From: Albibacterium profundi | GTDB taxonomy: Bacteria; Bacteroidota; Bacteroidia; Sphingobacteriales; Sphingobacteriaceae | Assembly (NCBI RefSeq): GCF_042159835.1 | Contig: NZ_JBBVGT010000002.1 | Span: forward strand, 1,798,001 to 1,862,000 | Reading direction: 5' to 3' | DNA: 64,000 bases | Part shown: in pieces, positions 44,068 to 52,004 of the stretch | Layout: every line of letters starts with the position of its first letter | Position numbering within the stretch: the stretch's first letter is position 1 | Translations under genes and position numbers: made by a program | The notes under the pieces: model-generated | Seen by the model: the letters and a program-made list of their open reading frames with translations, nothing else | Told to the model about the DNA's origin: nothing | Databases searched by the model: none

Positions 44068-44844
44068 ATGGATAAAGGTTGGATAAGCATTCACAGGAAA
44101 GTCGTAGATAGTCCGTACTATTTTTCAGAACCTTTTACCAAAATGCAAGCATGGTTTGACATGCTTATTATCGCAAATCATAAAGCCGGATTCTTCTTTA
44201 AAAGAGGGATAAAAGTGGATGTGAAAAGAGGTCAAATAGGGTATGATTTAGAGAGTTTGGCGAAACGTTGGATGTGGTCTAGGGGAAAAGTAGAACGTTT
44301 CTTAAATGCACTTGAAAACGACAATCAGATAGTAAGGCAAAAAACAAATGTAACTACCTTAATATCAATAACAAACTATGACGAATATCAAAACAACGAT
44401 AAAGCAAATAGTAACCCAAACGATAATGCAAACGGACACCAAACAGTAAAGCAAACAGTAAAGCAAACGGACACTAACAATAATGTTAATAAGTATAATA
44501 AGAATAATAAAGAAAATAATATAAAAGAAACTCGCAAGCAAAAGCTTGCTCAAACAGGCTTTGAAATTTCTTTGAATAATTTTTTAGAGATGAGAAAAAA
44601 AATTAGAAAGCCGGCAACTGACAGGGCTGTCGAAATGATAAAAAACGAACTCGAAAAATTATCAGGCGGTAATGAAGAATTAAAAATTCAAATTCTCGAT
44701 CAAAGCACGATGAACAGTTGGCAGGGTGTTTTTCCGTTAAAAGAAGATTTTTCAAAAAAAGAAAAAGATTCCGGTCAAAAAGAAAAAGAATCAAAATTTA
44801 GCAATAACGTGGAAGTGGCAAAAAAATCATTTGGATTATCATGA
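44068..44844 (+). CDS. Replication initiation-like protein (DnaD/winged-helix type)
   Basis: The ATG at 44068 gives 258 residues beginning MDKGWISIHRKVVDSPYYFSEP, a winged-helix N-terminus seen in phage replisome organisers. Residues about 115-155 are an Asn/Gln/Lys linker containing the tandem unit QTVKQTVKQT (DNA repeat AAACAGTAAAGC twice, 44441-44464). The C-terminal part is a helical domain. It likely loads the replicative helicase onto phage DNA. Its stop overlaps the next start (ATGA). Confidence 0.62.
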   Translation: MDKGWISIHRKVVDSPYYFSEPFTKMQAWFDMLIIANHKAGFFFKRGIKVDVKRGQIGYDLESLAKRWMWSRGKVERFLNALENDNQIVRQKTNVTTLISITNYDEYQNNDKANSNPNDNANGHQTVKQTVKQTDTNNNVNKYNKNNKENNIKETRKQKLAQTGFEISLNNFLEMRKKIRKPATDRAVEMIKNELEKLSGGNEELKIQILDQSTMNSWQGVFPLKEDFSKKEKDSGQKEKESKFSNNVEVAKKSFGLS

Positions 44845-45638
44845 AGATTGAAAAATACGAACAACCAAAAAGTACATCGTTGGAAATCGCTGAAGCTGTC
44901 AAATCTAATCCTGTTGTCAAGGTTCATGAAGACGATTTGAGAAAAGTACTGGGATTGGCAATAGTGAAAGCTTATCAGGATCTAGGGCAATCCATGAACG
45001 ATGAAGATTCGGCTTATTTGTCGAATGTATTGCCTTTTGAAGTGAAAAAGCAAGTTCCGTCGATTCGCATACAGGAAATACCCATTGCTATCAATCGGGG
45101 TGTCTATGGTGAATATGGAAAATATTACGGCTTGAACGCTACGACGTTTATTTCATTCCTGAAAGCCTATATCGAGACTGAAGACCGAAAGAAAGCCATA
45201 TTGGACTATCACCGGTCATTGGAGCCGGCTAAAAAAGAGCCGACTGAAGAAGAAGTCCAGGAAGGGATCAAAAAAGCAATTATCAACGCATATAACATAT
45301 TTCTAGAAAAAGGATTTTATGAAGATTATGGGAATTTCATCTACGACAAGATGGATGAAAAGAATATGATCAATTTAAACACCGCTAGGAAGAACGAAAT
45401 ATATATTCAGGCTCAACAGTCCATCCTTACTAAGAAAAGCCCGCAGAACGCCGGAAACCGATCAGAATTCAAAGAATTTACATCAATAGTTGATTCTATT
45501 TCCGATCCAAGCAGTGTAATGGGTAAGGAAATGATCAAAAAAGAAGCGAAAAAAATCGCTTTACATGTTGTCTTCAGCGACTTTAAGGAAGTTGAAGCGG
45601 ACATAAACGAATTAGTAAACCAAAAACAAGAATTTTAA
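44841..45638 (+). CDS. Phage replication-module protein of unknown function (265 aa)
   Basis: A soluble, mostly helical 265-residue protein, in ATGA overlap with the DnaD-like gene, so co-translated. Position suggests a helicase-loader or primase-accessory role, but no Walker motif was seen. No family recognised. Confidence 0.5.
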   Translation: MKIEKYEQPKSTSLEIAEAVKSNPVVKVHEDDLRKVLGLAIVKAYQDLGQSMNDEDSAYLSNVLPFEVKKQVPSIRIQEIPIAINRGVYGEYGKYYGLNATTFISFLKAYIETEDRKKAILDYHRSLEPAKKEPTEEEVQEGIKKAIINAYNIFLEKGFYEDYGNFIYDKMDEKNMINLNTARKNEIYIQAQQSILTKKSPQNAGNRSEFKEFTSIVDSISDPSSVMGKEMIKKEAKKIALHVVFSDFKEVEADINELVNQKQEF

Positions 45639-45639
45639 A

Positions 45640-45852
45640 ATGAAAGAATTATTAATTTTCAAAGACCTTTTCGGTCAGGGTTCCACAAAGTTTATCGGAG
45701 ATAGTATGATAGAATTTAGGATAAAAGGCGATTTGGATGTCGCTTTGAGCTATGCACGGCGTATCATTTCCAAACATGGATTGAATCTAACAGCCCGTAC
45801 CACTGGCACAACGTCAAGTTATGGGGCTTTTGAAGTCATAATCAATAGTTAA
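45640..45852 (+). CDS. Small hypothetical phage protein (70 aa)
   Basis: A 70-residue alpha/beta protein starting two nt after the preceding gene. No family recognised; the arrangement with the upstream genes suggests it is real. Confidence 0.5.
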   Translation: MKELLIFKDLFGQGSTKFIGDSMIEFRIKGDLDVALSYARRIISKHGLNLTARTTGTTSSYGAFEVIINS

Positions 45853-45888
45853 CAACACCCTATTTTCAGTAAATCGCATGCAATTTAT

Positions 45889-45907
45889 GTGTTTACATCG
45901 TAAACAT
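45889..45907. promoter_or_regulatory. Phage dyad GTGTTTA-N5-TAAACAY, copy 1
   Basis: GTGTTTA-CATCG-TAAACAT; left half matches exactly, right half differs in the last base. It lies 20 nt upstream of the C5-methyltransferase start. The same motif occurs at 53101, 63042 and 63144. Confidence 0.65.
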
Positions 45908-45926
45908 TTAACTCTAAAAAACGAAA

Positions 45927-47708
45927 ATGATTAACTTATTTATCGCAAATACCAAAAAAGACCTGCAACCGATCAAGGTTAAACATCCTGAAGCCATCAG
46001 GTTCATATATATCGATCTTTTTTGCGGTGCCGGCGGCACTACAACAGGGATCATGAAAGCAAAAGTTAACGGCAAACAAGTTGCTATCGTTGCTGCTTGC
46101 GTGAACCATGACCACAATGCCATTAAATCACATTGGCTTAACCATCCTGAAGTTGTTCACTTTGAAGAAGATATCCGGGAATTGAAGTTGACGCCGTTGG
46201 TAGATCTGATCGAAAAATACCGTGAAATGTACCCATGGGCCAAGATTGTTCTTTGGGCTTCATTAGAATGTACAAATTTCTCAAAAGCAAAGGGGGGACA
46301 ACCCCGTGATGCTGATTCAAGAACCTTAGCTGAACATTTGTATCGTTATGTTTCCGCTCTAAACCCTGACTACATACAGATTGAAAATGTAGTAGAATTC
46401 ATGAGTTGGGGGCCACTAGACGCAAACGGAAAGCCGGTTAGCAGAAAGAACGGATCGGAATGGCTTAGATGGCGTGAACACATCAACTCTTTCGGATATT
46501 ACGATGAATGGCGTGAAATGAATTCTGCTGACTTTGGTTCATATACATCTCGTAACCGTCTTTTTGGATGCTTTGCAAAGGATGGATCAGTTCAGGGAGA
46601 TCAGCGATTGCCTATTGTTTGGCCCGAGCCAACGCATTCCAATAATCCGGAAAGATCGGATCTTTTCGGTAACGGTCTGAAGAAATGGAAAGCTGTCAAG
46701 GAAGTTCTTGACTTTGACGATGAAGGTATATCGATTTTTAAGAGAAAAAAGCCGTTAAGCCCTAAAACCCTAGAACGCATCTATGCAGGTCTTGTAAAGT
46801 ACGTGGCCGGCGGCAAAGAAGCTTTCATGATCAAATGGAATTCCATGTCAAAAACCGGTAAGTACGTTGCTCCATCTGTCGACGATCCATGTAGTACCGT
46901 TACCACTCAAAACCGTTTAGGCATGGCTTTTATCACGAAGTATTTTTCGGGCCGCCCTGAAGGTAAAATACAAAGCGTGGACCGCCCTAGCGGTGCTATC
47001 AAAACAAAAGACAGCCATGCACCGGTATTTGTCTCTTTTCTAGCTAAATATTACGGTAATGGTGATAATGTCCAGTCCACAGAAGAACCGGCCGGCACGT
47101 TGACAACGAAAGACAGATTCTCAAAAATACAGGCATTTTGGTTGGATAAACAGTATTCAGGTGATCATAACCATCAATCTGTAGATGTTCCTGCCGGAGC
47201 GATATTGACTAATGACAAGCATTCTTTAGTAAACACCGAACCTTTCATCATGAATACCAGTTTCGGCAATGTCGGTAAATCTATAAACGAGCCGGCACCC
47301 ACTCTTTTGGCTAGCAGAAGGCATCACTATATTATCAATCCTTCGCACGGCGGACACAGCACATCAACTGAAAAGCCGTGTCCAGTGATCATAGCAAGGC
47401 AGGATAAAGCACCGTTGTATCTCACGCAGACGATTTGCGGTTCAGCTTGCATCCCTTTTTATGATGATGAACCTGAAGTGATGCACAAGATCAAGTCTTT
47501 CATGATCATGTATGAAATATCGGATATAAAAATGAGAATGCTGAAAGTTCCTGAACTGATCAAGATTCAGGGTTTCCCTTCAGATTACAAGCTTTTCGGG
47601 AACCAGTCGGAGCAAAAGAAATTCATTGGTAATAGTGTGGAACCGAATGTGCCGAAACAATGGGTTCAGGCTTCAGCAATCAAATTGAACGGTCTTTTAA
47701 GTCAATAG
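45927..47708 (+). CDS. Phage DNA (cytosine-5) methyltransferase with tandem repeats
   Basis: A 593-residue protein. Motif I is DLFCGAGG (residues 30-37), the catalytic Cys lies in the IV motif as SLECTNFSKAKGG (Cys115) instead of the standard PCQ, motif VI is ENV (153-155), and motif VIII is RNRLFGCFAK. From about residue 318 to 494 are six degenerate 34-residue repeats with the core VDxPxGxLxTKD, probably part of the target-recognition region. It would methylate cytosine on phage or host DNA, for example against restriction. A dyad operator lies just upstream. Confidence 0.85.
   Translation: MINLFIANTKKDLQPIKVKHPEAIRFIYIDLFCGAGGTTTGIMKAKVNGKQVAIVAACVNHDHNAIKSHWLNHPEVVHFEEDIRELKLTPLVDLIEKYREMYPWAKIVLWASLECTNFSKAKGGQPRDADSRTLAEHLYRYVSALNPDYIQIENVVEFMSWGPLDANGKPVSRKNGSEWLRWREHINSFGYYDEWREMNSADFGSYTSRNRLFGCFAKDGSVQGDQRLPIVWPEPTHSNNPERSDLFGNGLKKWKAVKEVLDFDDEGISIFKRKKPLSPKTLERIYAGLVKYVAGGKEAFMIKWNSMSKTGKYVAPSVDDPCSTVTTQNRLGMAFITKYFSGRPEGKIQSVDRPSGAIKTKDSHAPVFVSFLAKYYGNGDNVQSTEEPAGTLTTKDRFSKIQAFWLDKQYSGDHNHQSVDVPAGAILTNDKHSLVNTEPFIMNTSFGNVGKSINEPAPTLLASRRHHYIINPSHGGHSTSTEKPCPVIIARQDKAPLYLTQTICGSACIPFYDDEPEVMHKIKSFMIMYEISDIKMRMLKVPELIKIQGFPSDYKLFGNQSEQKKFIGNSVEPNVPKQWVQASAIKLNGLLSQ
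46878..47408 (+). repeat. Six 34-residue protein repeats in the methyltransferase
   Basis: Core units start at residues 318 (VDDPCSTVTTQ), 351 (VDRPSGAIKTK), 385 (TEEPAGTLTTK), 419 (VDVPAGAILTN), 453 (INEPAPTLLAS) and 481 (TEKPCPVIIAR). Spacing is 33, 34, 34, 34 and 28 residues. Many units are preceded by a K-(Y/F)-(Y/S)-G-type strand. Confidence 0.7.
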
Positions 47709-47710
47709 CC

Positions 47711-47971
47711 ATGAATCAATTAAGCTTATTTGACGAAAAAATAATGAAGGTAGCTAATGACCTACTTGATCTTCTGAACGATGGCAGGAAGGAAAGCGAA
47801 AGGTATGAACCTCAATATACATGCGGTCACGAAGGTTATACGATACTGATCGTTGCCAATAAGCATAAAGATATTTTGCTCAATGTGGTAGATGATCTAG
47901 GGAACATCCCTGACGGATTCAGCGTGAATTGGAGAACTATTCATCACATAAAACAGGAATTGAAATTTTAG
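47711..47971 (+). CDS. Small hypothetical phage protein (86 aa)
   Basis: ATG 47711 gives 86 residues; the frame's earlier start (47660) overlaps the methyltransferase. It begins MNQLSLFDEKIMKVAND and has no motif. It sits between two methyltransferase genes, with two nt to the next start. Confidence 0.5.
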   Translation: MNQLSLFDEKIMKVANDLLDLLNDGRKESERYEPQYTCGHEGYTILIVANKHKDILLNVVDDLGNIPDGFSVNWRTIHHIKQELKF

Positions 47972-47973
47972 AA

Positions 47974-49035
47974 ATGGATATAGAATCACTTAAAAATACG
48001 ATAATGAAAGGTGATGCACTTGAAAACCTGAAGCTTATTCCAAGCGGATCAATTGACATGTGCGTTACTTCACCGCCTTACTTCAATCTTAGGGATTATG
48101 GACACCCTGGACAGATAGGAAATGAAGCCACACCTGAATTGTTCATTCAAAAACTGGTAGATGTATTCCGTGAAGTGAAACGGACACTTAAAGATGATGG
48201 TACGCTTTGGGTTAACATTGGTGACAGCTATTGGGGTTCCGGAAAAGGTTATGCAGATACAAAAACTGAAAACCGTGGTAATTCTGCATCAAGATTGAGC
48301 AAAAAGACAGTTTACGATAAATCCGTAAACATCAAAAATAAAGACCTTATCGGTATCCCGTGGATGTTGGCTTTTGCTCTTCGTGCCGATGGATGGTATT
48401 TGAGACAGGATATTATTTGGCACAAACCCAATTGCATGCCTGAATCGGTTACCGATCGGTGTACGAAATCGCATGAATACATTTTCATGTTGAGCAAATC
48501 AGCAAAATATTATTACGATCAGGATTCTATCAAAGAGCCGGCTATTTGGGATGTTGACGGCAACAAGACAGCTGCTAGAAAAGCCCGTGTGAAAGACACG
48601 CACAAAAGCCTTCCAACGGAGAAAGTAAATGCTTTGAGAAAAGGCAGTTTTAAAGACGCTGCCAAATTCAACGGAAAGCACCAAGACAAACAACGTGGTC
48701 ATTCTCGTAGACATGCAGGGTTTAATGATCGTTGGGATGCAATGACCAAAGAGCAACAATGTACCGGAATGCGAAACAAGCGTTCTGTTTGGTCTATCTC
48801 ACCGGCTCAATTCCGTGAAGCACACTTTGCGACGTTCCCTGAAAAGTTAGTCGTGCCGTGCATTAAGGCAGGAAGTCCACGGGGGGGGGTAATTCTTGAT
48901 CCGTTCTTTGGTGCCGGCACTACTGGCTTGGTAGCGAGAAAGCTAAACAGGGATTTTATAGGGATTGAATTGTCTGAACAATATATAAGGATAGCTGAAA
49001 CAAGGCTATCTAAAGAATTAGGGCTATTTGCATGA
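47974..49035 (+). CDS. Beta-class DNA methyltransferase (m6A or m4C) with homopolymeric G9 tract
   Basis: ATG 47974 gives 353 residues. Motif IV is TSPPY (residues 32-36) near the N-terminus and the SAM motif DPFFGAGTTG (309-318) near the C-terminus, the order of the beta class, in which TSPPY fits N4-cytosine or N6-adenine enzymes. At 48881-48889 nine consecutive G residues encode part of R303-G304-G305-V306, just upstream of the SAM motif; a one-base slip there would frameshift before it. The gene ends in ATGA overlap with a 32-residue membrane ORF. Confidence 0.85.
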   Translation: MDIESLKNTIMKGDALENLKLIPSGSIDMCVTSPPYFNLRDYGHPGQIGNEATPELFIQKLVDVFREVKRTLKDDGTLWVNIGDSYWGSGKGYADTKTENRGNSASRLSKKTVYDKSVNIKNKDLIGIPWMLAFALRADGWYLRQDIIWHKPNCMPESVTDRCTKSHEYIFMLSKSAKYYYDQDSIKEPAIWDVDGNKTAARKARVKDTHKSLPTEKVNALRKGSFKDAAKFNGKHQDKQRGHSRRHAGFNDRWDAMTKEQQCTGMRNKRSVWSISPAQFREAHFATFPEKLVVPCIKAGSPRGGVILDPFFGAGTTGLVARKLNRDFIGIELSEQYIRIAETRLSKELGLFA

Positions 49036-49130
49036 ATACAGAATTGATACACTACGCAATAATCGCAACGGTAATACTTGGAGTTATAACAGATTTATTA
49101 ACGAGATATAAAGATAGAAAGAAAGGATAA
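49032..49130 (+). CDS. Very small single-span membrane protein (32 aa)
   Basis: ATG 49032 to TAA 49130 encodes 32 residues: MNTELIHYAIIATVILGVI followed by a short charged tail (DLLTRYKDRKKG). The start overlaps the methyltransferase stop (ATGA) and the stop is five nt before the next gene, so it fits the operon tightly. It is one predicted membrane span; function unknown. Confidence 0.5.
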   Translation: MNTELIHYAIIATVILGVITDLLTRYKDRKKG

Positions 49131-49135
49131 GTGAA

Positions 49136-49984
49136 ATGTTAACGGTAAATAGTCTTTCAGGCGGCAAAACAAGTAGTTATATATCTGCTAATTATCCTGC
49201 TGATATTGATGTTTTTGCACTTGTATGCATTGATGATCATAATGCAGGGCGTGACCTAGACAAAAAGTTACTTCAAATGGCTAATGACCGGCTGCAAAAA
49301 TATTCTAGCCACTGGCCCGAATTCGTTGCTACATCTGAAGATCCGATCATATTGAAAACAATATTTGATTTGGAACAACATATAGGGCGTGAAATTACAT
49401 GGCTTCGTGGAATGGGATGGGAACAAATGATCCGTACAAAAAAAGCAATCCCGAACATGGATAAACGCTTTTGCACAACGATTATGAAGATTATACCAAT
49501 ATTCCAGTACCTATACTTATACCACTCATTACCGGTTAAAATGCGAATAGGTTACAGATGGGATGAAGTGGAACGTGTTGATCGGTTTACGGATACTATC
49601 AAATATTCCACTCATTGTGAATACAGACCAAAATCAAACACATGGATTCACCGTTGGAAGGAATTGATTTGGCGTATTGGTGTATTTCCATTAGTCGATG
49701 ATCATATCATACATTATCAAATAAAGCAATATTGGAAGGATAAAAACATTCAATTTCCTAAAGACAGTAATTGCCTTAACTGCTTTTGGAAGGATCCGCA
49801 ACAATTACGTAAAAACTTTGAAACGAACCCGCCTATCATGTATTGGGCCGCTATTCAGGAAGAACTTCAAGGTAATACATTCAAGGAAAAATTGTCAATG
49901 CTTGAGATAGCAGAACTAGGGATACAGTTGGATTTTAATTTCGGTACTGGCAGCGGATGTCAAGCCGGATTTTGCACAGATTAA
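49136..49984 (+). CDS. PP-loop / PAPS-reductase-like protein (282 aa)
   Basis: An N-terminal PP-loop, SLSGGKTSSY (residues 6-15), typical of ATP-pyrophosphatase / PAPS-reductase-like enzymes that adenylate a substrate. Later Cys residues (KRFCTT, NCLNCFW, CQAGFC) could hold a metal or Fe-S centre. Related phage proteins are sometimes linked to DNA or tRNA modification or to sulfur transfer (DndC-like), but the exact reaction is unknown. Its place next to two methyltransferases suggests DNA modification. Confidence 0.7.
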   Translation: MLTVNSLSGGKTSSYISANYPADIDVFALVCIDDHNAGRDLDKKLLQMANDRLQKYSSHWPEFVATSEDPIILKTIFDLEQHIGREITWLRGMGWEQMIRTKKAIPNMDKRFCTTIMKIIPIFQYLYLYHSLPVKMRIGYRWDEVERVDRFTDTIKYSTHCEYRPKSNTWIHRWKELIWRIGVFPLVDDHIIHYQIKQYWKDKNIQFPKDSNCLNCFWKDPQQLRKNFETNPPIMYWAAIQEELQGNTFKEKLSMLEIAELGIQLDFNFGTGSGCQAGFCTD

Positions 49985-50006
49985 TACATAAACAAACAAA
50001 TATAAT

Positions 50007-50288
50007 ATGCCAGTAACAATTAAAATAACCGGAATCATCAAGGATGTTTTTCCAGTTGAAACTTACGGAAACTTCACCAAGCGAGTTATTTGGGTCGAAG
50101 AAATCGAACAAAATTACAACAGCACTTTCCAAGTGGAATTCAATCAAAACAAGATCCAAGAACTCAAAGGGATCAAAAGCGGTGATGTCGTGGAAATCGA
50201 CGCTGATCTGACTGGACGGTACGTTGCTAAAAACGGAAAAGAATATGTCTTCAATTCCGTAAATGGTTGGAGAATAAAGAAGATATAG
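50007..50288 (+). CDS. DUF3127 OB-fold-like protein
   Basis: A 93-residue protein with the pattern IKITGIIKDVFPVETYGNFTKRVIWVEE, matching DUF3127, a small OB-fold-type family common in Bacteroidota. Its position among phage genes suggests single-strand DNA binding. It ends two nt before a GTG start. Confidence 0.72.
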   Translation: MPVTIKITGIIKDVFPVETYGNFTKRVIWVEEIEQNYNSTFQVEFNQNKIQELKGIKSGDVVEIDADLTGRYVAKNGKEYVFNSVNGWRIKKI

Positions 50289-50290
50289 AC

Positions 50291-50452
50291 GTGAAAAAGT
50301 ACAAAGGGTATGCAGAACGAGATAAAAGGAACAGGGCGATATACCGCAACTTCATGACCGGAAAATATACCCTTGCCCAACTAAGTGAAAAATACAATTT
50401 ATCCGTGCCTTGCATAAGCAGGATACTCAATAAATTTTTAATCAAAAAATAA
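50291..50452 (+). CDS. Small HTH-like protein (53 aa)
   Basis: The GTG at 50291 gives 53 residues, two nt after the DUF3127 stop; a TTG start (50267) would overlap it. It contains YTLAQLSEKYNLSVPCISRILNK, a helix-turn-helix-like segment. Its stop overlaps the next start (TAATG). Confidence 0.5.
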   Translation: MKKYKGYAERDKRNRAIYRNFMTGKYTLAQLSEKYNLSVPCISRILNKFLIKK

Positions 50453-50736
50453 TGGAAAGAGAGCAAGAAATTAAAATAATGGACGCCGCCGTGGTGATAT
50501 TCGGATTTGACAAACAGATCGATATGCTTATCGAAGAATGTTCTGAATTAATCGTTGAATGCAGTAAGCTTAAACGTGGTCGGATCAATCATATTAAGGA
50601 AGAATTAGCCGATGCTTCAATAATGATCGAGCAAATTTCAAGGTTTTTTGGTGAAGACGAAGTGCTTCAGATCAAGGAACAAAAGCTTTTAAGGCTCAAA
50701 GATCGCATTGATGCGAGTATCGATAAATGGCAATAG
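50452..50736 (+). CDS. MazG-like NTP pyrophosphohydrolase-type protein (94 aa)
   Basis: An all-alpha NTPase pattern: EECSELIVE (Glu28-29 and Glu32, Glu36) and a later EELADA (Glu50-51, Asp54), the metal-binding ExxE and ExxD helices of MazG-like enzymes. It may clean up unwanted or modified nucleotides in infected cells, fitting the neighbouring DNA-modification genes. Confidence 0.72.
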   Translation: MEREQEIKIMDAAVVIFGFDKQIDMLIEECSELIVECSKLKRGRINHIKEELADASIMIEQISRFFGEDEVLQIKEQKLLRLKDRIDASIDKWQ

Positions 50737-50788
50737 GTTGATAGTCAGATAGTTGTAAAACTATGTTGCATCGTTAGGATCAAATAAT

Positions 50789-50802
50789 ATTTACAGGTAA
50801 AT
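50789..50802. promoter_or_regulatory. Dyad in intergenic region
   Basis: ATTTAC-AG-GTAAAT is a perfect 14-bp palindrome, 21 nt before the next ATG. A second imperfect pair ATAGTT / AACTAT lies upstream (50749-50764). Function unknown. Confidence 0.4.
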
Positions 50803-50823
50803 AATTTACATAAACATTTAAGT

Positions 50824-51087
50824 ATGAGACCAATAGATTTTCAAGGTTCAAATGCCGTCTACACCAAGCCTAAAGAAATGAGTGATGAAGAATGTCTTCC
50901 AGTTTCAGCATTTGAGGTAAAAGACAAAGAAGGTCGTGTTATTCAGGTTAATACCGTTTGGCAGCCCAACAAAGAAGACATCGAAGCCATCAACGCAGGG
51001 AGACCCATTATATTATCAGTTGCCGGCGGTGGTATGCCGCCGGTGGTTCTTTTCACGTGTGATGAAGAAGGGAATATAAATGAGTAA
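50824..51087 (+). CDS. Hypothetical phage protein (87 aa)
   Basis: A small soluble protein beginning MRPIDFQGSNAVYTKPKEMSDEE, with a Gly-rich C-terminal strand pair (LSVAGGGMPPVVLFT). The type is common in Bacteroidota phages; function unknown. Confidence 0.52.
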   Translation: MRPIDFQGSNAVYTKPKEMSDEECLPVSAFEVKDKEGRVIQVNTVWQPNKEDIEAINAGRPIILSVAGGGMPPVVLFTCDEEGNINE

Positions 51088-51093
51088 CAAAAC

Positions 51094-51121
51094 ACCATCT
51101 TCCTGATGTCGGGAAGATGGT
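51094..51121 (+). terminator. Hairpin downstream of the 50824 gene
   Basis: Arms ACCATCTTCC (51094-51103) and GGAAGATGGT (51112-51121) are perfect 10-bp complements. Only a short T-run follows, so termination would be weak. Confidence 0.5.
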
Positions 51122-51136
51122 TTAAGTCATACTAAT

Positions 51137-51403
51137 ATGAATACAATTTATAAATATGAAATACATATAAAGGAAACATTCACTTTATCGCTTCCTGTTG
51201 GGGCAAATATCCTTTGTTTTAAATCAAACCGCCAAACTAGCAAGATGTACCTATATGCAAAAGTAGATACTGAAGCAAGTAACGAACAAAGGAGTTTTGC
51301 GCTTGTAGGTACTGGAGCACCGATTGACTTCAATAATGGTGTGTATATCGGAACGGTTAAAGTAGGTTTCTTTGTTTGGCATTTATTTGAAATACTTTAT
51401 TGA
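51137..51403 (+). CDS. DUF7352-like phage protein (88 aa)
   Basis: An 88-residue beta-rich protein with a recognisable family pattern: IKETFTLSLPVGANILCF, ALVGTGAPIDFNNGVYIGTVKVGFFVWHLFEIL. Proteins of this form are widespread in phages; function unknown. Confidence 0.6.
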   Translation: MNTIYKYEIHIKETFTLSLPVGANILCFKSNRQTSKMYLYAKVDTEASNEQRSFALVGTGAPIDFNNGVYIGTVKVGFFVWHLFEILY

Positions 51404-51422
51404 CCGTAAACCTAATTGAATC

Positions 51423-51689
51423 ATGACAAAAAACCTATTTGGTGAAGACGAAGTCGCAAAGATTCGCAACACCCGTAATAAAGATGGCAGTTATACCATA
51501 AACCCATGTATAGCTGTTTACGGCAAAGGCCCTGAAGGCGCAAGATGCAAAACGTGTGATCATCTATACTATAAACAGTTTGGCAAAAGGTACTATAAAT
51601 GCGAGTTGAGAAAGGAAACCGCCAGTCCTTCTTCTGATCACAGAGTTAATTTTCCGGCATGTGGTAAATACATAAAAGCAAACAAATGA
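51423..51689 (+). CDS. Cys-rich small phage protein (zinc-binding candidate)
   Basis: An 88-residue protein with CKTCDHLYYKQFGKRYYKCELR and a final FPACGKY, giving a CxxC pair plus two more Cys, so a zinc site is likely. Common in Bacteroidota phages; function unknown. Its stop overlaps the next start (ATGA). Confidence 0.6.
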   Translation: MTKNLFGEDEVAKIRNTRNKDGSYTINPCIAVYGKGPEGARCKTCDHLYYKQFGKRYYKCELRKETASPSSDHRVNFPACGKYIKANK

Positions 51690-52003
51690 AAAGCATTAAA
51701 GTGTACGTGGAAGGCATACCAGTAGACCTGACGCCTGACCAAATCAAACACGTTGAAAAGGCTTTAGCGGAACGGAAGAAAGCATGCAATACTTTTGCTA
51801 AATGCCTGAAGTATTTCGGCTTCAAAAAGATAGCAGGAATGAAATACAGCTATGAAAACGAAGAAAAGGAATGGTATGCTGAAATATTTCATGACCGTGT
51901 ATTGTTGGGCGGCAAAGATTTGCCCCGTGATCCTTATCCGCCTGGACTTGTTGTTCACTGGTCTGTAAATTCAATTATTAACGAACTTCAAAAGCACGAT
52001 TGA
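51686..52003 (+). CDS. Hypothetical phage protein (105 aa)
   Basis: Charged alpha/beta protein; starts in ATGA overlap with the preceding gene and ends one nt before the next. No family recognised. Confidence 0.5.
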   Translation: MKSIKVYVEGIPVDLTPDQIKHVEKALAERKKACNTFAKCLKYFGFKKIAGMKYSYENEEKEWYAEIFHDRVLLGGKDLPRDPYPPGLVVHWSVNSIINELQKHD

Positions 52004-52004
52004 C

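Noticed and set aside
44441..44464. Two tandem copies of AAACAGTAAAGC as possible iterons or origin
   Set aside because: They lie in coding sequence and encode a low-complexity QTVKQT linker; two copies are too few to call iterons.
50806..50820. Fifth copy of the phage dyad (TTACATAAACATTTA)
   Set aside because: Contains TAAACAT but no GTG(T/C)-type left half at the right distance, so not counted.
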